Part shown: positions 1 to 11,739 of the stretch, one piece after another
Layout of the letters: each line of letters begins with the position of its first letter
Numbering within the stretch: the first letter of the stretch is position 1
NCBI GenBank assembly: GCA_028583685.1
Contig: JAMXIF010001253.1
Coordinates: 97,848,795-97,912,794, forward strand
Direction: 5' to 3'
DNA: 64,000 nt
Origin: Petaurus breviceps papuanus
Taxonomy: Eukaryota > Chordata > Mammalia > Diprotodontia > Petauridae
The notes under the pieces: model-generated
Database searches by the model: none
Seen by the model: only the letters and a program-made list of their open reading frames with translations
Told to the model about the DNA's origin: nothing
Made by a program: the position numbers and the translations under genes

Positions 1-93
1 TGAAGGCAGTATTAGTGTAAAGGAAGAAACAGGACAGTTGTTGTAGAAATAAAAATAAGATGTGGCAAATGACTAGATATGTTGGGGGAGGGA

Positions 94-525
94 ACAAGCA
101 TTTATTAGCCACCTACTATGTGCCAGGTACAGGGCTAAATGTTTTACAAATATCTCATTTGATCCTCACAACAACACTGGGAAGTAAGTACTCTTTTTAC
201 CCCTCCCCTTTTTTGTTTTTGCTTTTTGGAGGGGAGAAGCCAAGAAAATTGGGGTTAAGTGACTTGCCCAAGGTTACACAGCTAGTTTTGTGTTAAGTGT
301 CTGAGGTCGGATTTAAACTCAGGTCCTCCTTATTCCAGGGCTGGTGCTCTATTCACTACACCACCTAGCCGCTCCCCCATTTTATAGTTAAGAAAACTGA
401 AACAGACAAAAATTAAGGGACTTTTCCAAGGTCCTACAGCTAGTAAGAGTGTGAGGCCATATTTGAACTCATCTTCCAGGCCCTATGCTCTATTCATTGT
501 TGTGTCTTCCTATTTTGGATGAGTA
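94..525 (-). repeat. MIR SINE split by a reverse SINE
   Basis: Typical MIR wording (tactatgtgccaggtac, ctcatttgatcctcacaacaa, then cagctagtaag) is interrupted by a reverse tRNA-type SINE at about 205-378, ending ccacctagccgctcccc. Confidence 0.75.
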
Positions 526-527
526 AT

Positions 528-845
528 AGTGTAAAGTAGAGAATGATGTATTTAGGGGAAAAATAATGACTTCTCTTTTGGATGTGTTGAGTTTGGGATG
601 CCTACAAGAAATCCAGTCCAAAATGTCTAATAGACAGTAGGTAATGAGTGGATCTAGAGCTCAGGAAAAAGGTTAGAGCTAGATATATAGATATGGAAAT
701 CATGTGGATAATTGGACCCATGGGAGTTGATGAATTCAGTGAGATAGTAGAGAGAGAGAAAAGGAGAGGACACAGGAGAGAGCCTTGGGTTTGACACAAG
801 TAGACCAAGAAGGAATGGTAAGATAGTAGGAAGGAAACTAACCAA
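528..845 (-). repeat. L2 LINE fragment
   Basis: Phrases such as tggatgtgttgagtttgggatg and tgggagttgatgaattcagtg match the reverse strand of the L2 ORF2 C-terminal region, as in the copies at 25970 and 36572. Confidence 0.55.
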
Positions 846-947
846 GAGTACTGCCATGAAAAGAGAAGAGAAAATAAGAAATGATTGACTTCTCCCAAAA
901 GAAATCTTTTTCTAACTGACCCAGATGTTAATAATTATTGCATTATC

Positions 948-1107
948 GGGCGGCTAGGTGGTGCAGTGAGTAAAGTGCCGGCCCCAGAGTCAGGAGGACC
1001 CGAGTTCGGTTCCGGCCTCAGACACTTAACACCCACACAAAAATACTAGCCATGCAACCTTGGGCAAGTTACTGAACCCCAATTGCCCTCCAAAAGGCAA
1101 AAAAAAA
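948..1107 (+). repeat. Young tRNA-derived SINE with 20-bp target duplication
   Basis: The SINE runs from gggcggctaggtgg to an A tail. The 20 bases at 928-947 are repeated exactly at 1108-1127, marking a recent insertion. Confidence 0.92.
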
Positions 1108-1179
1108 TTAATAATTATTGCATTATCAAATTATGGGGTGTTTTTTTTTACTTATCTGTACACTTGTTCTATCCCCTAG

Positions 1180-1545
1180 TAGAGTAATAGCTAACGTTTA
1201 TATAAAACTTCAAGATTCACAAAGCACTTTACAGATATTATCTCATTTTTTGCAACAACCCTATGAGGTGATTGCTGTTATTACCACCATTTTATGGGGA
1301 AGGAAACTGAGACAGACAGAAATTAAGCACCCTTAGGTTAAGTTGCCCAGGGTCACACAGCTAATCTGAGACCGGATTTGAGCTCAGGTCTTCCTGAACC
1401 AGGTCTAATGCTCCATTCACTGCATCACTTAGCTGTCTCCATAGAATCTAAGCTTCTTGAGAACAAAGGCTGTTTTTCATTTTGTCTCTGTATTCAAGTG
1501 CTTAGCACCCTGAACATAGCAGGTGCCTTAATAAAAAAATTGTTG
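1180..1545. repeat. MIR followed by L2 3' end
   Basis: A MIR-like stretch (acaaagcactttacagatatt through gtcacacagcta) is followed at 1440-1545 by an L2-type tail (cttcttgagaacaaaggc, cttagcaccctgaacatag). Confidence 0.65.
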
Positions 1546-1639
1546 ATCTGAATTTAATTGATTAAAGGTCAGCCTAGATACAAGGTGCCCTCAGTAAGGA
1601 CCTGAGTAAGAGACAGTTAAAGTCAGAAGGACAAGTTAC

Positions 1640-1775
1640 CAGCCAGCCAAGATGGCTCCAGAGGAGAAAGTGAGGCTGATGACTTTGAACAGCCTTCCCT
1701 CACTTAAATCCAATTCACTTGTGTGTCGTGGCATCACTTCCCTGATGTTCCTTCTAGAACGAAGGACAAACACAA
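1640..1775 (+). repeat. Marsupial dispersed repeat, unclassified
   Basis: The stretch around ccagccaagatggctccag and gaacgaaggacaaacac matches wording I associate with a common marsupial interspersed repeat. The family name is not certain. Confidence 0.4.
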
Positions 1776-2159
1776 ATCTCCACAAGAAGCAATAGATCAG
1801 GCTAAGGGATAGAAGCCTTTCTGGCCTAGCCCATAGGCTGTTGACTGTTGATTTTGCCCTTGTCAGTTTTCTAAATTAAGGACTTTGGGAGGAGGTAGCA
1901 CAGTGATCTCAAAAACTCCCTAGAAGTAAGTAGAAGGTCCTTCCTTCTCACCAGGCCTAACTGTCCTATCTGTCCTGTCTGTCCCCTTGGGAAAATATTA
2001 TGGTTATTAAAATGACTAAGCCAGAATGGGGCCTCACCCACACCCATGTAGGGGTAAGGAGGCTGGTATCCAGACCTGTGATATCTTCTGTGTGAGGTGC
2101 TCCCAATAAGGAAACTCCCCCTACAAATGCATATCAGCAATAATTCTGCAATTTATGCT

Positions 2160-2310
2160 TTTAGAGAGTTGCTTAAGTCATTGAGAGGTTAAATAACTTG
2201 CCCAAGGTCACACAGTCATGATGTATCAGAGATAGGACTTGAATCCAGGTCATCCTGACTCCACAGATAACCCTCTATCCACTCTTCTACACTGCCTCAC
2301 TCATCTACGT
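2160..2310 (-). repeat. MIR fragment
   Basis: ttgcccaaggtcacacagtc and gacttgaatccaggtca are MIR hallmarks. Confidence 0.6.
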
Positions 2311-2514
2311 ATTTCTGGATTAATCTGTGGTGACCAAAGAGCCCTCTTCATTTCCCCTTCTCCAATTCTAAGAGCACTTGTTCTCTCTATCAGAGAAACT
2401 AACTCGGGGTTCCAAATGTTAAACAAGTTCCCAACGGATCTCACAATCATAGGGAAGAGGGTAGAGCCTCCTTCTCTTCCTCATCCTCATCTGATTATTT
2501 CTCCTCCCAGCATT

Positions 2515-2710
2515 CTCTCTTTCTCCTTCCCTTTCCCACTCTCTCTCTCCTTCTCTCTTTCTCCTCCTCCCCTCTCCTCTCCTCATTTCTCTTATTCCCC
2601 CCCCTTTCTTTCTCTCTAATTCTCTCCTCTTTCCCTCTCTCTCTGTCTCTCTCTGTCTCTGTGTCTCTTTGTGTCTCTCTGGCTGTCTCTCTGTCTCTCT
2701 CTCTCCCCTT
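2515..2710. repeat. TC/CTGT-rich low-complexity tract
   Basis: Almost pure pyrimidine sequence on the + strand with ctctctgtctctgt runs. Long open frames here are artefacts of the missing A and G. Confidence 0.9.
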
Positions 2711-2904
2711 CCTCCCCCTTCTCACCAGAGATAAGAGCCCATTTCTACATAAACACATTTCTTTCTAATTTAGATAGTTGTTGATTCATCTATTCACCCA
2801 GGTATTCAACAAGTTTGTATTAAGCACTCACTATATACAAAAGTATACTATGAGCTGAGGGAGAAACCAAATAAATATCAAATATGATTGCCTCCTTAAA
2901 GAAA

Positions 2905-3120
2905 AAAGCTCAACTTTATTTAGTGCTTTAAAGCTGATAAAGCACTTTCTTCACACCAAACCTGTGAGGTAGGTAGTACTGTACAAGTCATTTAATCTTC
3001 ATTTTACATATAAAGAAACTGAGGCCCTAAGAGACTGAGAGGCTTGCCAAAGTTCACACAGGCAGGAAGTGACAGCTTCTAAGCTGATCACCTAAATCCA
3101 AATCCAGGGCTCCTTTACTA
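2905..3120 (-). repeat. MIR SINE
   Basis: Contains tttagtgctttaaagctgata, attttacatataaagaaactgaggc and a degraded end, in MIR order. Confidence 0.6.
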
Positions 3121-3419
3121 GGTCAGAGAAGGATAAAAAAAAAAACCAGCCTATTTAGTCCCAGCTGGCTGACACCCGGAACTTTACTCGCTGTACGGGC
3201 CAACTCCTGGCACCCAGCAGAAAACTCCCCAAACCTCCGTCTTTGACTTCTGTCTTACATGCTCTAATTGTCATGTATGAAAAGCATATTTACCAAAGGC
3301 CTGTACAGAGCTAAAAGATTAGCAAGTTCACCTCCAGAAAACAGCAGATGGCCATGCTGACCTTTTCCCCACAGTCACAGCCTGGGCTGATTTTTATAAA
3401 AATTTGTTCATTTTAATGT

Positions 3420-3788
3420 GGATGAACAAACATTTATTATGTGCCAGGCACTGGGCTAGGAACTGAGGATACAAATGCAGAAATGAAATAATCTCTGCAT
3501 TCAAGGTAATTACATTCTATTGGGGGGAAGAGGGAAGAGTGAAAAATTTGTGCATATATAGATAAATACAAATATATTAAAATATATTTTTGCATGACTT
3601 TATATATAACGAATATTGTATTTCTTACCTTCTAGATGGATAAAAGAGAGGGTGGAAGGAAGGAGAGAATTTGGGACTCAAAATATTTTTTAAAAGTAAA
3701 TGCAAAAAATATGTATGTATGTGTGTATGTATGTGTGTGTTTGAGTATATATACACATATGTGTGTTCGTGCGTGTGTGTGTGTGTAC
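3420..3788. repeat. L2 fragment, L1 3' end and TG-rich microsatellite
   Basis: 3420-3530 reads like reverse L2 (ttattatgtgccaggcactgg). 3560-3690 matches the L1 3' end seen elsewhere (agagaatttgggactcaaaa). 3710-3788 is tatg/tgtg repeat. Confidence 0.5.
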
Positions 3789-4028
3789 AGGGCAACTAGG
3801 TGGCACAGTGGATAGAGCTCTGGGCTTGGAATCAGGAAGACTCATCTTCATGAGTTCAACTTTCCTTACTAACTGTATGACTCTGGGTAAGTCACTTCAC
3901 CCTGTTTGCCTCAGTTTCTCATCTGTAAAATGAGCTGGAGAAGGAAACCGCAAACGGCTCCAGGCTCTTTGCCAAGAAAACCCCAGATGGGATCACCAAG
4001 AGTTGGACATGACTGCAACAACTCAACA
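3789..4028 (+). repeat. Longer tRNA-derived SINE
   Basis: It starts gggcaactaggtggcacagtgg and continues past the tRNA-like part into gagaaggaaac and agaaaaccccagatgggatca, a longer subtype than the 948 copy. It ends about 120 bases before the first collagen exon. Confidence 0.8.
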
Positions 4029-4149
4029 ACAGTATATAGTACACACACACACACACTTTCTCTCTCTCTCTCACCATTGTATATGCTTAAAAGTACAGTT
4101 GCCAAATCAGTTTTTTTTCCAGTATTTTTAAAGGCTTTTTTTTCTATAG

Positions 4150-4218
4150 GGTGATCAAGGTTTTCCAGGAGAAATAGCAGTAACTGGGCAAAAGGAAATT
4201 CAAGGAATCCATCAGAAG
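4150..4218 (+). CDS. COL28-like exon: collagen repeat, partly eroded
   Basis: This 69-nt phase-0 exon is preceded by a T-rich acceptor ending ctatag and followed by gtatag. It encodes 23 residues starting GDQGFPGEI. Of eight expected Gly positions five are Gly and three are Ala, Glu and Gln. The 69-nt length leaves the last triplet one residue short, which fits the very short helix interruptions known in collagen XXVIII. It is the first exon of the gene visible in the window. Confidence 0.7.
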
Positions 4219-6317
4219 GTATAGAATCCTAGTGGTTACATGAGTCACTCTGGAAGATACCCAAAGCTCACTGGGGAAAAACTGATGGCACAGGGGTTTA
4301 TTTATTAACAATGACCTCTGATTTGCTGGATAAAGCTTCATCAAGTAGTATTGATGAAAAGGTGGATACCCCTGAATTCATTGAATTGAAATTGAAACCT
4401 CTTTAATATGACAGCTGTGTGATTGTGAAAGTTGGCCAGGGGGTGTCGCTATTGTTCCAGGGAATTAGCCAGAACAAGCGATAAATATTCTGAAGCTTAG
4501 GAGTAAATTAGGGGGCCTGGAGTTTTTAAAATAAATATAACTCTGAACATAAGGTATCATATCAGAAATTCCACTAAATGAGCCAACCTTATGATACTGC
4601 AGAGCCCACTCAGAAAAATTAAGGGAGATGTAATAAGAGTTAAGTCACTTCACTTCAGCTCCCCACAGAATCAAGAGAGAGAAGGAAATCACAGGCCTTC
4701 TTGTCCAACCTGTACCTGGATAGAAATCCCCTCTAAAAGACCACATTGTGGATATCAGGAGGGCTTCTCAACATTTATTTCTCACAGTTGTGCACCTGTG
4801 GGATTCCTTCTTTCTTCGGAGCAAGGCATGAGTGAACATTAATGTCATATTTATACAGGTACAGACCTAAGGGAGCCATGTCGAGAATGGGAAGCTGGCA
4901 GAGTTAGGCCAGGAGCCATTAGATATTTCAAAGACATGTGATTGTATCAGAGTCGCACAGTTCTGGGAAACTGAGGACAAGGAGAGGGGTTTGGGATGAG
5001 ATTATAGGTGCCGTTGCCCAAGTAAAATACGAGCATCTGTGTGGTTTGCCTGGATAGGGAGGAAGTAGGGGAGACAGTCGTCCCTGTTTGGAAGAGAGTA
5101 GAGCATGAAAATGAGACAGTCAGTGGTCTTGAGGATCTTAAGAGATCACTTCTGCAAGATTTGCAGGTTTGTACCTAACAATAGATGTATTTTTCATCAA
5201 CATAAAACAAATCAAACAAGCTCTTTTGTTTCTAACACAGGAAAATTGTGCATTAAATTTCTTCACCCTCCCATGACCATGGCTTGAAATGTTACAGATC
5301 ATATGAATTTCTGCAGAAAAGCACCTCCAGGGTAGTACTCAAGACATAAATCTGGAAATTGTTAGGGAGATAACTATATGTGGCTGTTTCTTAACTTGAA
5401 TGTACTATTTGGCCAGAGTGAAATGATTTTTTTTTAACTGAATGTAAAAAGTAGCTATTCTGAAAATAGCTATTCTGGAATGGTTCATTTAATATAGGTT
5501 CAACCAGAAAGCTAGAGTCTGTTTTATTACAGCCTCACTGCCTTATAACACATTTGAAATAGGAAATAGTACAGACATACTCAAGGAAAATGAAAAGCCT
5601 TTATTGATTAATCTTAAATAAATAAATACTAAATTGCAAATTCCTGGGAGGGTTAGCTGCCATTAACCTACATTCACATGGCAAATGGAAACTTATATTA
5701 GAGGGTGAGAGGAAAGAAACTTCTCCCCCTCCATGCAGAATCAGAAGAATAAGACCCAAACATCTCGTTGTTTATACCTCAATTCATGCAACCTAAAAAT
5801 AGAGCAGGGACAGTAACCCAAGCTGGAGCTGGCAGGGAAGGGACTGGAGCTGGTCAGTCTGCATTCCCCTGAAAGTCTGGGAGTATGTTGGCTGATTTTC
5901 CCTGGGTGCCTTTCAGAGGTCATCCACTGAATCTAATTCTCTGCCCACCCCCACCTCCACTAGGCAAATATACTACAGATCTACATATGGCTAAACTGTT
6001 CATGCATTAACAAGGGGGTGAATAGGGTTTGTCAGGGGGATAGAGCTGGAAGTCCCATACGCTCCTTCAACAGCTTCTTCATGCCACTAATATAAGGTTA
6101 AGAGGGATTTCCTGCCAGCAGCTGCTTATGCTGCCAAGAATTAGAAAGCAAAACATGGCCAAAGGGATGAGTCCAGGAAAGTAAAGAAGGGAAATGTTTT
6201 ATTTTGTTTTGTTTTTTCTCAGAAGCAGAAGGACTAATTAATGTGTTTTTATGGCAACAGGAAGAAAGATACTGGCATTGCCTATGTCAGATGTCTTCTT
6301 AACTATGTTTATTTTAG
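4219..6317. other. Intron, mostly unassigned
   Basis: Apart from a short CR1/L3-like patch near 4690-4760 (cttgtccaacctgtacctgg) nothing was recognised. No further Gly-X-Y exon with usable splice signals was found. Confidence 0.5.
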
Positions 6318-6389
6318 GTTGAACCTGGTTCTTCAAGCCCAGAAGGTCTGCCTGTATACCCAGGAAAAGCTGAAATACCAGGACAAAAG
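6318..6389 (+). CDS. COL28-like exon: collagen repeat, eroded
   Basis: A 72-nt phase-0 exon (eight triplets) follows acceptor attttag and precedes gttggt. Gly falls at residues 4, 10, 16 and 22, fixing the triplet register, while positions 1, 7, 13 and 19 are Val, Ser, Val and Glu. All four are one base from a Gly codon. Pro remains common in X/Y positions. The donor is weaker than those of the neighbours. Confidence 0.72.
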
Positions 6390-6534
6390 GTTGGTCCCTA
6401 ACAACAACCAATCAACATGCATTTACTGAGAACCTCCTGTATGTGGGGCACATTCACATAAACTGGTAAAAAGAAAAAAAAGTTTTTAGTCTTTTAAAAG
6501 TTAAAATTATTATCTCTGCAGTTTGTTCTTTTTC

Positions 6535-6800
6535 AAATTTTATTTATTTACCTTTAGTTTACAACATTTGGTTCCACAAGCTTTTGAGTTCTAAATTTTC
6601 TCCTCCTCTCTCTCCTCCCCCCCTCCATGGCGGCATCCAATCTGATAAAGGTTCTACAAATACCTTCACATTAAACATTAGTCAAGTTGTAAAGGATTAT
6701 GACCAAAGGAATGAACAACAAGAAAGAAGAAAGAAAACAAAACAAAAAATGCAGTTTACTCTTTATGTGTCTCCTATGAAAAGTAGGATTGGGAACAAAT
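6535..6800 (-). repeat. L1 3' end
   Basis: Reverse-strand L1 tail: gttttgagttctaaattttctcc-type wording followed by a purine-rich segment, as in the copies at 12481 and 45558. Confidence 0.55.
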
Positions 6801-6954
6801 AATAATAAAAATAATGAACTTTTTAATTTTTGCAAGATGCTTTTGAGACATTAAAATCCATTTAGGCAGTCCCCATGAAAAGAATATGGCTATTGACTAG
6901 GATCCCTTTGCAAGGAAATTGATATAATGATAAAATTATTTTTCTGTGATGCAG

Positions 6955-7023
6955 AAGGATCCAAGGGTACCTGTTGTCCAAGGTCCAAGTGTTATTCCAG
7001 GTATCAACATCCCAAGGGAAAAG
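6955..7023 (+). CDS. COL28-like exon: collagen repeat, heavily eroded
   Basis: A 69-nt phase-0 exon lies between acceptor gatgcag and a strong donor gtaaga. Only two of eight expected Gly positions are still Gly (residues 10 and 16); the others read Lys, Arg, Val, Val, Ile and Glu. The frame is open and Pro still marks several Y positions. Of the exons accepted here it is the furthest from a working helix. Confidence 0.68.
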
Positions 7024-8219
7024 GTAAGAATGAATACTAAAACTTGGCTTCCAGTACAAGTCTCCCAAACAAAAGCTAGTTGTGACTTTTTTATATACCT
7101 ATGACTTAAAGGAGGTGACTGTTTCTCAAACTCAGTTTTGCACAAAAAAAAATGCCATCACATATTAAAGGAAGAAGCTTATCACTGAGTGGATTTTCAT
7201 CTTCCCTTCTCCTTCCCCCCATTATTTACAATATGTTGTATGGAAAGCAGAAAGACTCTCACTAAAGGCAGGATTCCATGTGAATGAACTTGTAGCTCAG
7301 ACTATAAGTCTGGGGGGTTGCAAACTTCACTGACACATCATTTACAACAGAAAATTGGCCCAACTGAGGCTCAAAAACCTACCAAAGTACAAGACATCTT
7401 CTTATTCTGTTAAGCAAACTGGCTAGGTGCAAAAGCTATGTTCTTAAAGTTAGAGTTGCCCAGAACCATTTGTCTAAAGGAGATATTCCAGAACCAAAGC
7501 CTTCAAAATTAGAAGCAGGAAAATAAAGGAGTTCAAGGAAAGAACTCAAGAGTCTATCCAGCGGAAAAGCTGTTATGTTGATCAATTGCACTCAAACCCC
7601 TCAAATTCCCACTGAGCCTCACCTCATTTCTGAGCTCTAAGGGCTTCATCCTCCAAAAAAGCCATGATGACTTTCCAAAAGAAAAGACGTCATTATTATA
7701 GGTTGCCAGATTTATTTTATACCCAATCCTTTTTTCTCCTTCCATTCTCAAGATTCATCAGCCTTTCAATCTATTCTATCTATATCGTTTAAAAACATCC
7801 AGGGCACATATATATTATATATTGGCAGAAGGAGCAAGGAGTGCTTTTGAGCAGCATCTTGTTATAACACAAAGCCAGACTTCAGTCCCTTTTTTCTACA
7901 CGTAGGCCATTAATCAGCCTGCGTGTCTTGGATGTCAGCCACACATTACTCATCAGTCAGGGAATTGATGAGGAGTGATGGGGGCTTAATGGATGGGAAA
8001 ATGTGAGGAAACCTAAGGTGGCTATTTTCCTACTTTATTCTCATTTTTATGAGTTCATTTGCATCCTTTTCAAAAGACTACTGCCAAATATATTACCCTG
8101 TTTTTCTATTCATGAGTAAATAAATAGTTAACATTCATTCATTCAATTGTGTGTGTATGCATGTAAACTAGATCCATGTAGAAAAAAGCAGGATTTTTAA
8201 TGACTTCATGATGTCCTTT

Positions 8220-8222
<3 letters not shown>
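7024..8222. other. Intron without recognised repeat
   Basis: No repeat or convincing exon was recognised. A 36-nt open segment at 7351-7386 has exon-like borders but its Gly register does not fit. Confidence 0.45.

Positions 8223-8262
<40 letters not shown>
8223..8262. repeat. (GT)n microsatellite
   Basis: About 20 uninterrupted GT units within a COL28-like intron. Confidence 0.98.
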
Positions 8263-8264
<2 letters not shown>

Positions 8265-8404
8265 AATGGGACGCATTGAAACCTTATAATTCACATATAT
8301 TTTTGCCAATTTTCAAAGAAGGAGATATATTTATATATCAGCCTTAAGACGAGTTCCCAGGTGTTGCCACTCAATATCTTATATTCAACATTCTGTACTT
8401 TATT

Positions 8405-8655
8405 GAACAATAATAATAGCATTTAAATAGTGCTTTAAGGTTTACAAAATACTTTACATATGTTATCACTTGATCCTTATAACAACCCTGTGAAGTAGGT
8501 ACTATTATCATCTCCATTTTACAGATGAGGAAACCGAGGCCAAGAGAATTTAAGTGCCTTGCCGGTAGTCATACAGCTACTATATCTGAAACAGGATTTG
8601 AACTCAGGTCTTCCTGACTCTTAGTCAAGTACTCTATCCTCTGAACCCTACAGCT
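8405..8655 (-). repeat. MIR SINE, well preserved
   Basis: Full MIR-type order from agtgctttaaggtttacaaa through attttacagatgaggaaacc to aactcaggtcttcctgactc. It ends about 90 bases before a collagen exon. Confidence 0.75.
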
Positions 8656-8748
8656 AACTTATTGAATGATTATTTATGCTATAGATACATTGACATTTTC
8701 TGTAAAACGTGTAGATGAGAGCTTAACAAATATTTTTCATTCCCTTAG

Positions 8749-8820
8749 GGCAACCAAGGTCAGAGAGGCATGCATGACTTACAAGAAACAACAGCAGTGC
8801 CTTGGACTACAGGATCTGAA
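8749..8820 (+). CDS. COL28-like exon: collagen repeat, half eroded
   Basis: A 72-nt phase-0 exon with acceptor ttcccttag and donor gtaact. It opens with three good triplets (GNQGQRGMH); four triplets then start with Asp, Glu, Ala and Trp, and the last is Gly again. The change from intact to eroded within one exon argues that this is a real former collagen exon and not a chance open frame. Confidence 0.75.
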
Positions 8821-9179
8821 GTAACTTTCACTTTTATATGCAAATCAATAGATATAATGACTGGTGCTGTGACAAGTCAGTGTCATTTTCTTTATACATG
8901 CTTATTGACTGTCAGCTAGAATAGCTGCAGGTAGATTGATGAACCAGAAGCTAGAACACTCACTGCTTTATATCACTTAACCCAGATTGGTTTCAGTATT
9001 CCCCTCTTAGTCTGTGGATTTAAATCGGGGAAGAATAAACATACCTTTTGGCCTTTTGCTTCCCCTGGAAGTCCACTATGAGCCCTGGTGTTGCATTCAT
9101 TCACAGATATGCAAAAAGATACCAAAAACATCTTGTGAATAGAAACCAGAATTTGTCTAGAATACCCCTTATCAAAAGA

Positions 9180-9375
9180 TCTTGGATTTTTACCTGCAAG
9201 GGTAAAAAAGATTATCTAGTCCAACTCCCTTCACTTAAAAATAAGGAATCTGAGAAACAAAACAATCCAATGATTTGCTCATATAAATGGTGGGAAGAAT
9301 AGCAAGGATTTGAACCCAGGACCTGGGACTCTAATTGCAGTGGCTGTTCCACTACACCATGATGCCTTCCCATTG
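9180..9375. repeat. Ancient MIR/L3-type repeat
   Basis: ctagtccaactcccttcact and ggatttgaacccaggacct are typical of ancient mammalian SINE or L3-derived repeats. Confidence 0.45.
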
Positions 9376-10059
9376 CTTCCCTTTCTCAATTCCAATTTAA
9401 TTTAATTTCAAAATAAAATAGTAACTATGACATGGACCCACCCACTTACCTCCACATTCTTAGACTCTGGTTCTAAGTCTGTTTGCCCCCTGACCCTAGA
9501 AGCTTTCTTTTTCATGTGCAGAGACTACTAGGTGGTTAGAACTGTGCCAATCAGCTCACATCTGCCAAGGTTTTGTTATCCCACTCCCTGAATACTGTAA
9601 TCACTCTGCCAGGATCAGCACTGCATTCTCTTGCACACTCTGGTTGACTGCTTAGATACAGTCTGGGGGATCCTTCCTCCTCATGATAAATTAATTCTCA
9701 ATTACTCCCATGTTTTAACAGAGGTTCATCTAAGAGGAAATAATGCACTCTCTGGGGACCCACACTGACAGGCTCAATGTGTATCATCCAGTTTCTTATT
9801 TCTCAAATAAATTCATTACTCTTTTGTTTCCAGTCACTCAAACCAAACATTAACAGACCTCTGCATCTTCAAATTCTAAATATTCCAACCTCCAAACAAA
9901 TCTTCTCCACTGATTCCATTGTCAGGAGAACATGTTGGCACTGAATTATAGCCCAGATTGTACAGGTAGAAGGGGCTTCCAAAGCCATCTAGTCCAATAT
10001 GTACCTTAACACAATCCCCTTTACAACATAACCGATGGTCATCCAAGCAAACACGAGCA

Positions 10060-10325
10060 TAGATAATCAATCAATAAACATTTGTTAATCATCAACTATG
10101 TGCCAGACACTATGCAAAGCCCTGGGGATACAAACAGAGGCAAAAAACAATCCCTGCCTTCAAGGAGTTTACAATATAATGGAGGAGATAATATACAAAT
10201 AGATACAAAGCAAGCTATATATAGCACAAATAGGAAATAAGTAAAAGAGGTAGAAGAGGGGTTAAGAGGCATTAAGAGGGATCAGGGGAGGATTCCTGTA
10301 GAAGGTAGGATTTAGAGCTTGTAAT
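10060..10325 (-). repeat. L2 LINE fragment
   Basis: atcaactatgtgccagacac, gccttcaaggagtttacaat and ggattcctgtagaaggtagg follow L2 reverse-strand order. Confidence 0.6.
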
Positions 10326-10390
10326 ATTTATTAGGAGGAAAGGGAAATCTAGATGGGACCTTGTCATAATGAGTTAGGGGTTCTCTTGGC

Positions 10391-10563
10391 TTTTTTTTTT
10401 TTTTTTTGCTTTTTTTTGGAGGAGGGAAGGCAGGGCAGTTGGGGTTAAGTGACTTGCCCAAGGTCATATGGCTAGTAAGTGTTAAGTGTCTGCGGCCACA
10501 TTTGAACCCAGGTCCTCCTAACTCCAGGGCCAGTGCTCTATTGACTGTGCCACCTAGCCACCT
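10391..10563 (-). repeat. tRNA-derived SINE
   Basis: Starts with poly-T and gctttttttggagg and ends tgtgccacctagccacc, the reverse complement of the 948-type SINE. Confidence 0.85.
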
Positions 10564-11616
10564 CATCCTTGCCATAATGGAACAATGTAGTTGGGGGAGT
10601 CAGATATTCCTGGATGTCTTTCTTTGTATGATATGTGGACCTAGAAAAGTTACCTGCAAGGCCACCAGAGAACTTTAAAGGGATTGGAAGTGATGAATCT
10701 TTGTCACAGGGTCAGCCACAGACATATCCTTGACATTATTTTCTGAGATTTTTCTTCTAACATAATATGTATTGGTGTCAGAGGTTTTAATCATTTGACT
10801 GTCAGAGATTATGTGACCCTAATACACAGAGAGTTTGGTGGCTATTTCAAAAAATATATATCTATTTGCTCAGTTATTAACTATGTATTAGGAAACATTC
10901 ATATTGATTCACAAAAAAGTAAAGAAGTTGTTTTTAACTCTTCCAAGATCAGCATGAAGCTCCTAGTTTTCAACATGGAGTACAACATAATTATACAATT
11001 TAAAAGTTGAGTAAAATGTTTAAGGATTCAGAGTAAAAATAGGGGGTATTTTCCTGGCTGGTTGCCATCTATTTGATAGAAAATAAATGGAGCTTAACTA
11101 TGAGGGGGAAGTACATTTCCCTATATGGTGATCAGAACTAGGAAGATGGAGCAAGGTTTGATTTGGGTTTTGGAATGACTCTGGAACATTTAACAAAGAA
11201 ACCAATCTATATCCAACTATCTCCCCTAAGCCCTAGCAATGAGTCAATGAGATGGAATCAACACTTCAAACAAAAGAACCCTCAGGGAAACCCCGCAGAA
11301 GAGTACTTGGCAGCAGGTGGCAGATAGTCTTCCTTCATGCGGCTCAGCGAACTTATGTGTTAGACTGGATTTGACTTCACATCGTCTACATTCCCAGTGC
11401 ACGCCACCGCACAGCCAGATTACCCAAAATATTCTGGGTTCACAGCCAAAAAGGAATGAGTTGGATTTACTTAATTGTGGCCAACGTTTCTTCCTTTCCT
11501 TTATCTTTCTCGAGAAGGCTTTAAAAAAAATTAGTAGGAGTTTTAATAGGCATCTAACATTGCCTGTCTTATTTTATTTATCAGAGAAACCCTAATCCTG
11601 ATATTCTGATTTTTAG

Positions 11617-11649
11617 GGTCATGTGGAGCTACCACGTCCTTCTGGTACA
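11617..11649 (+). CDS. Candidate COL28-like collagen exon, weak donor
   Basis: After a good acceptor (ttctgatttttag) the sequence reads GHVELPRPSGT in phase 0, with Gly or one-base Gly neighbours (Glu, Arg) every third residue. The only usable donor is aca/gtgtgt, giving 33 nt; reading on meets a stop after about 20 codons. It is either a weakly spliced exon that keeps the frame or a dead relic exon. RNA evidence would decide. Confidence 0.35.
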
Positions 11650-11739
11650 GTGTGTTGGGCCAAAAATCAAAACAAATAATGAAGTACCTATGTGTTTTAT
11701 TGCATGTACTGACAGAGAACACTTGTAAATTATTAAGGA

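Noticed and set aside
948-1000. tRNA-like gene at the head of SINEs
   Set aside because: The tRNA-like part belongs to the dispersed SINE family; no intact cloverleaf with separate context was seen.
2239-2758. Long open frames of 126 and 87 codons on opposite strands
   Set aside because: They lie in a pyrimidine-only tract where stops are rare; no domain or splice context.
7351-7386. 36-nt segment after ttacaacag reading KIGPTEAQKPTK, a possible collagen exon
   Set aside because: The Gly sits in the wrong position of the triplet register used by all other exons, the acceptor lacks a pyrimidine tract and the donor is only fair.
7460-7530. KGDIPEPKPSKLEAGK-like open stretch after gttgcccag
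   Set aside because: The register does not fit, a stop follows directly and no donor is present.
10708-10735. ttgtcacag followed by GQPQTYP, another possible helix exon
   Set aside because: A stop follows after seven codons and there is no donor.
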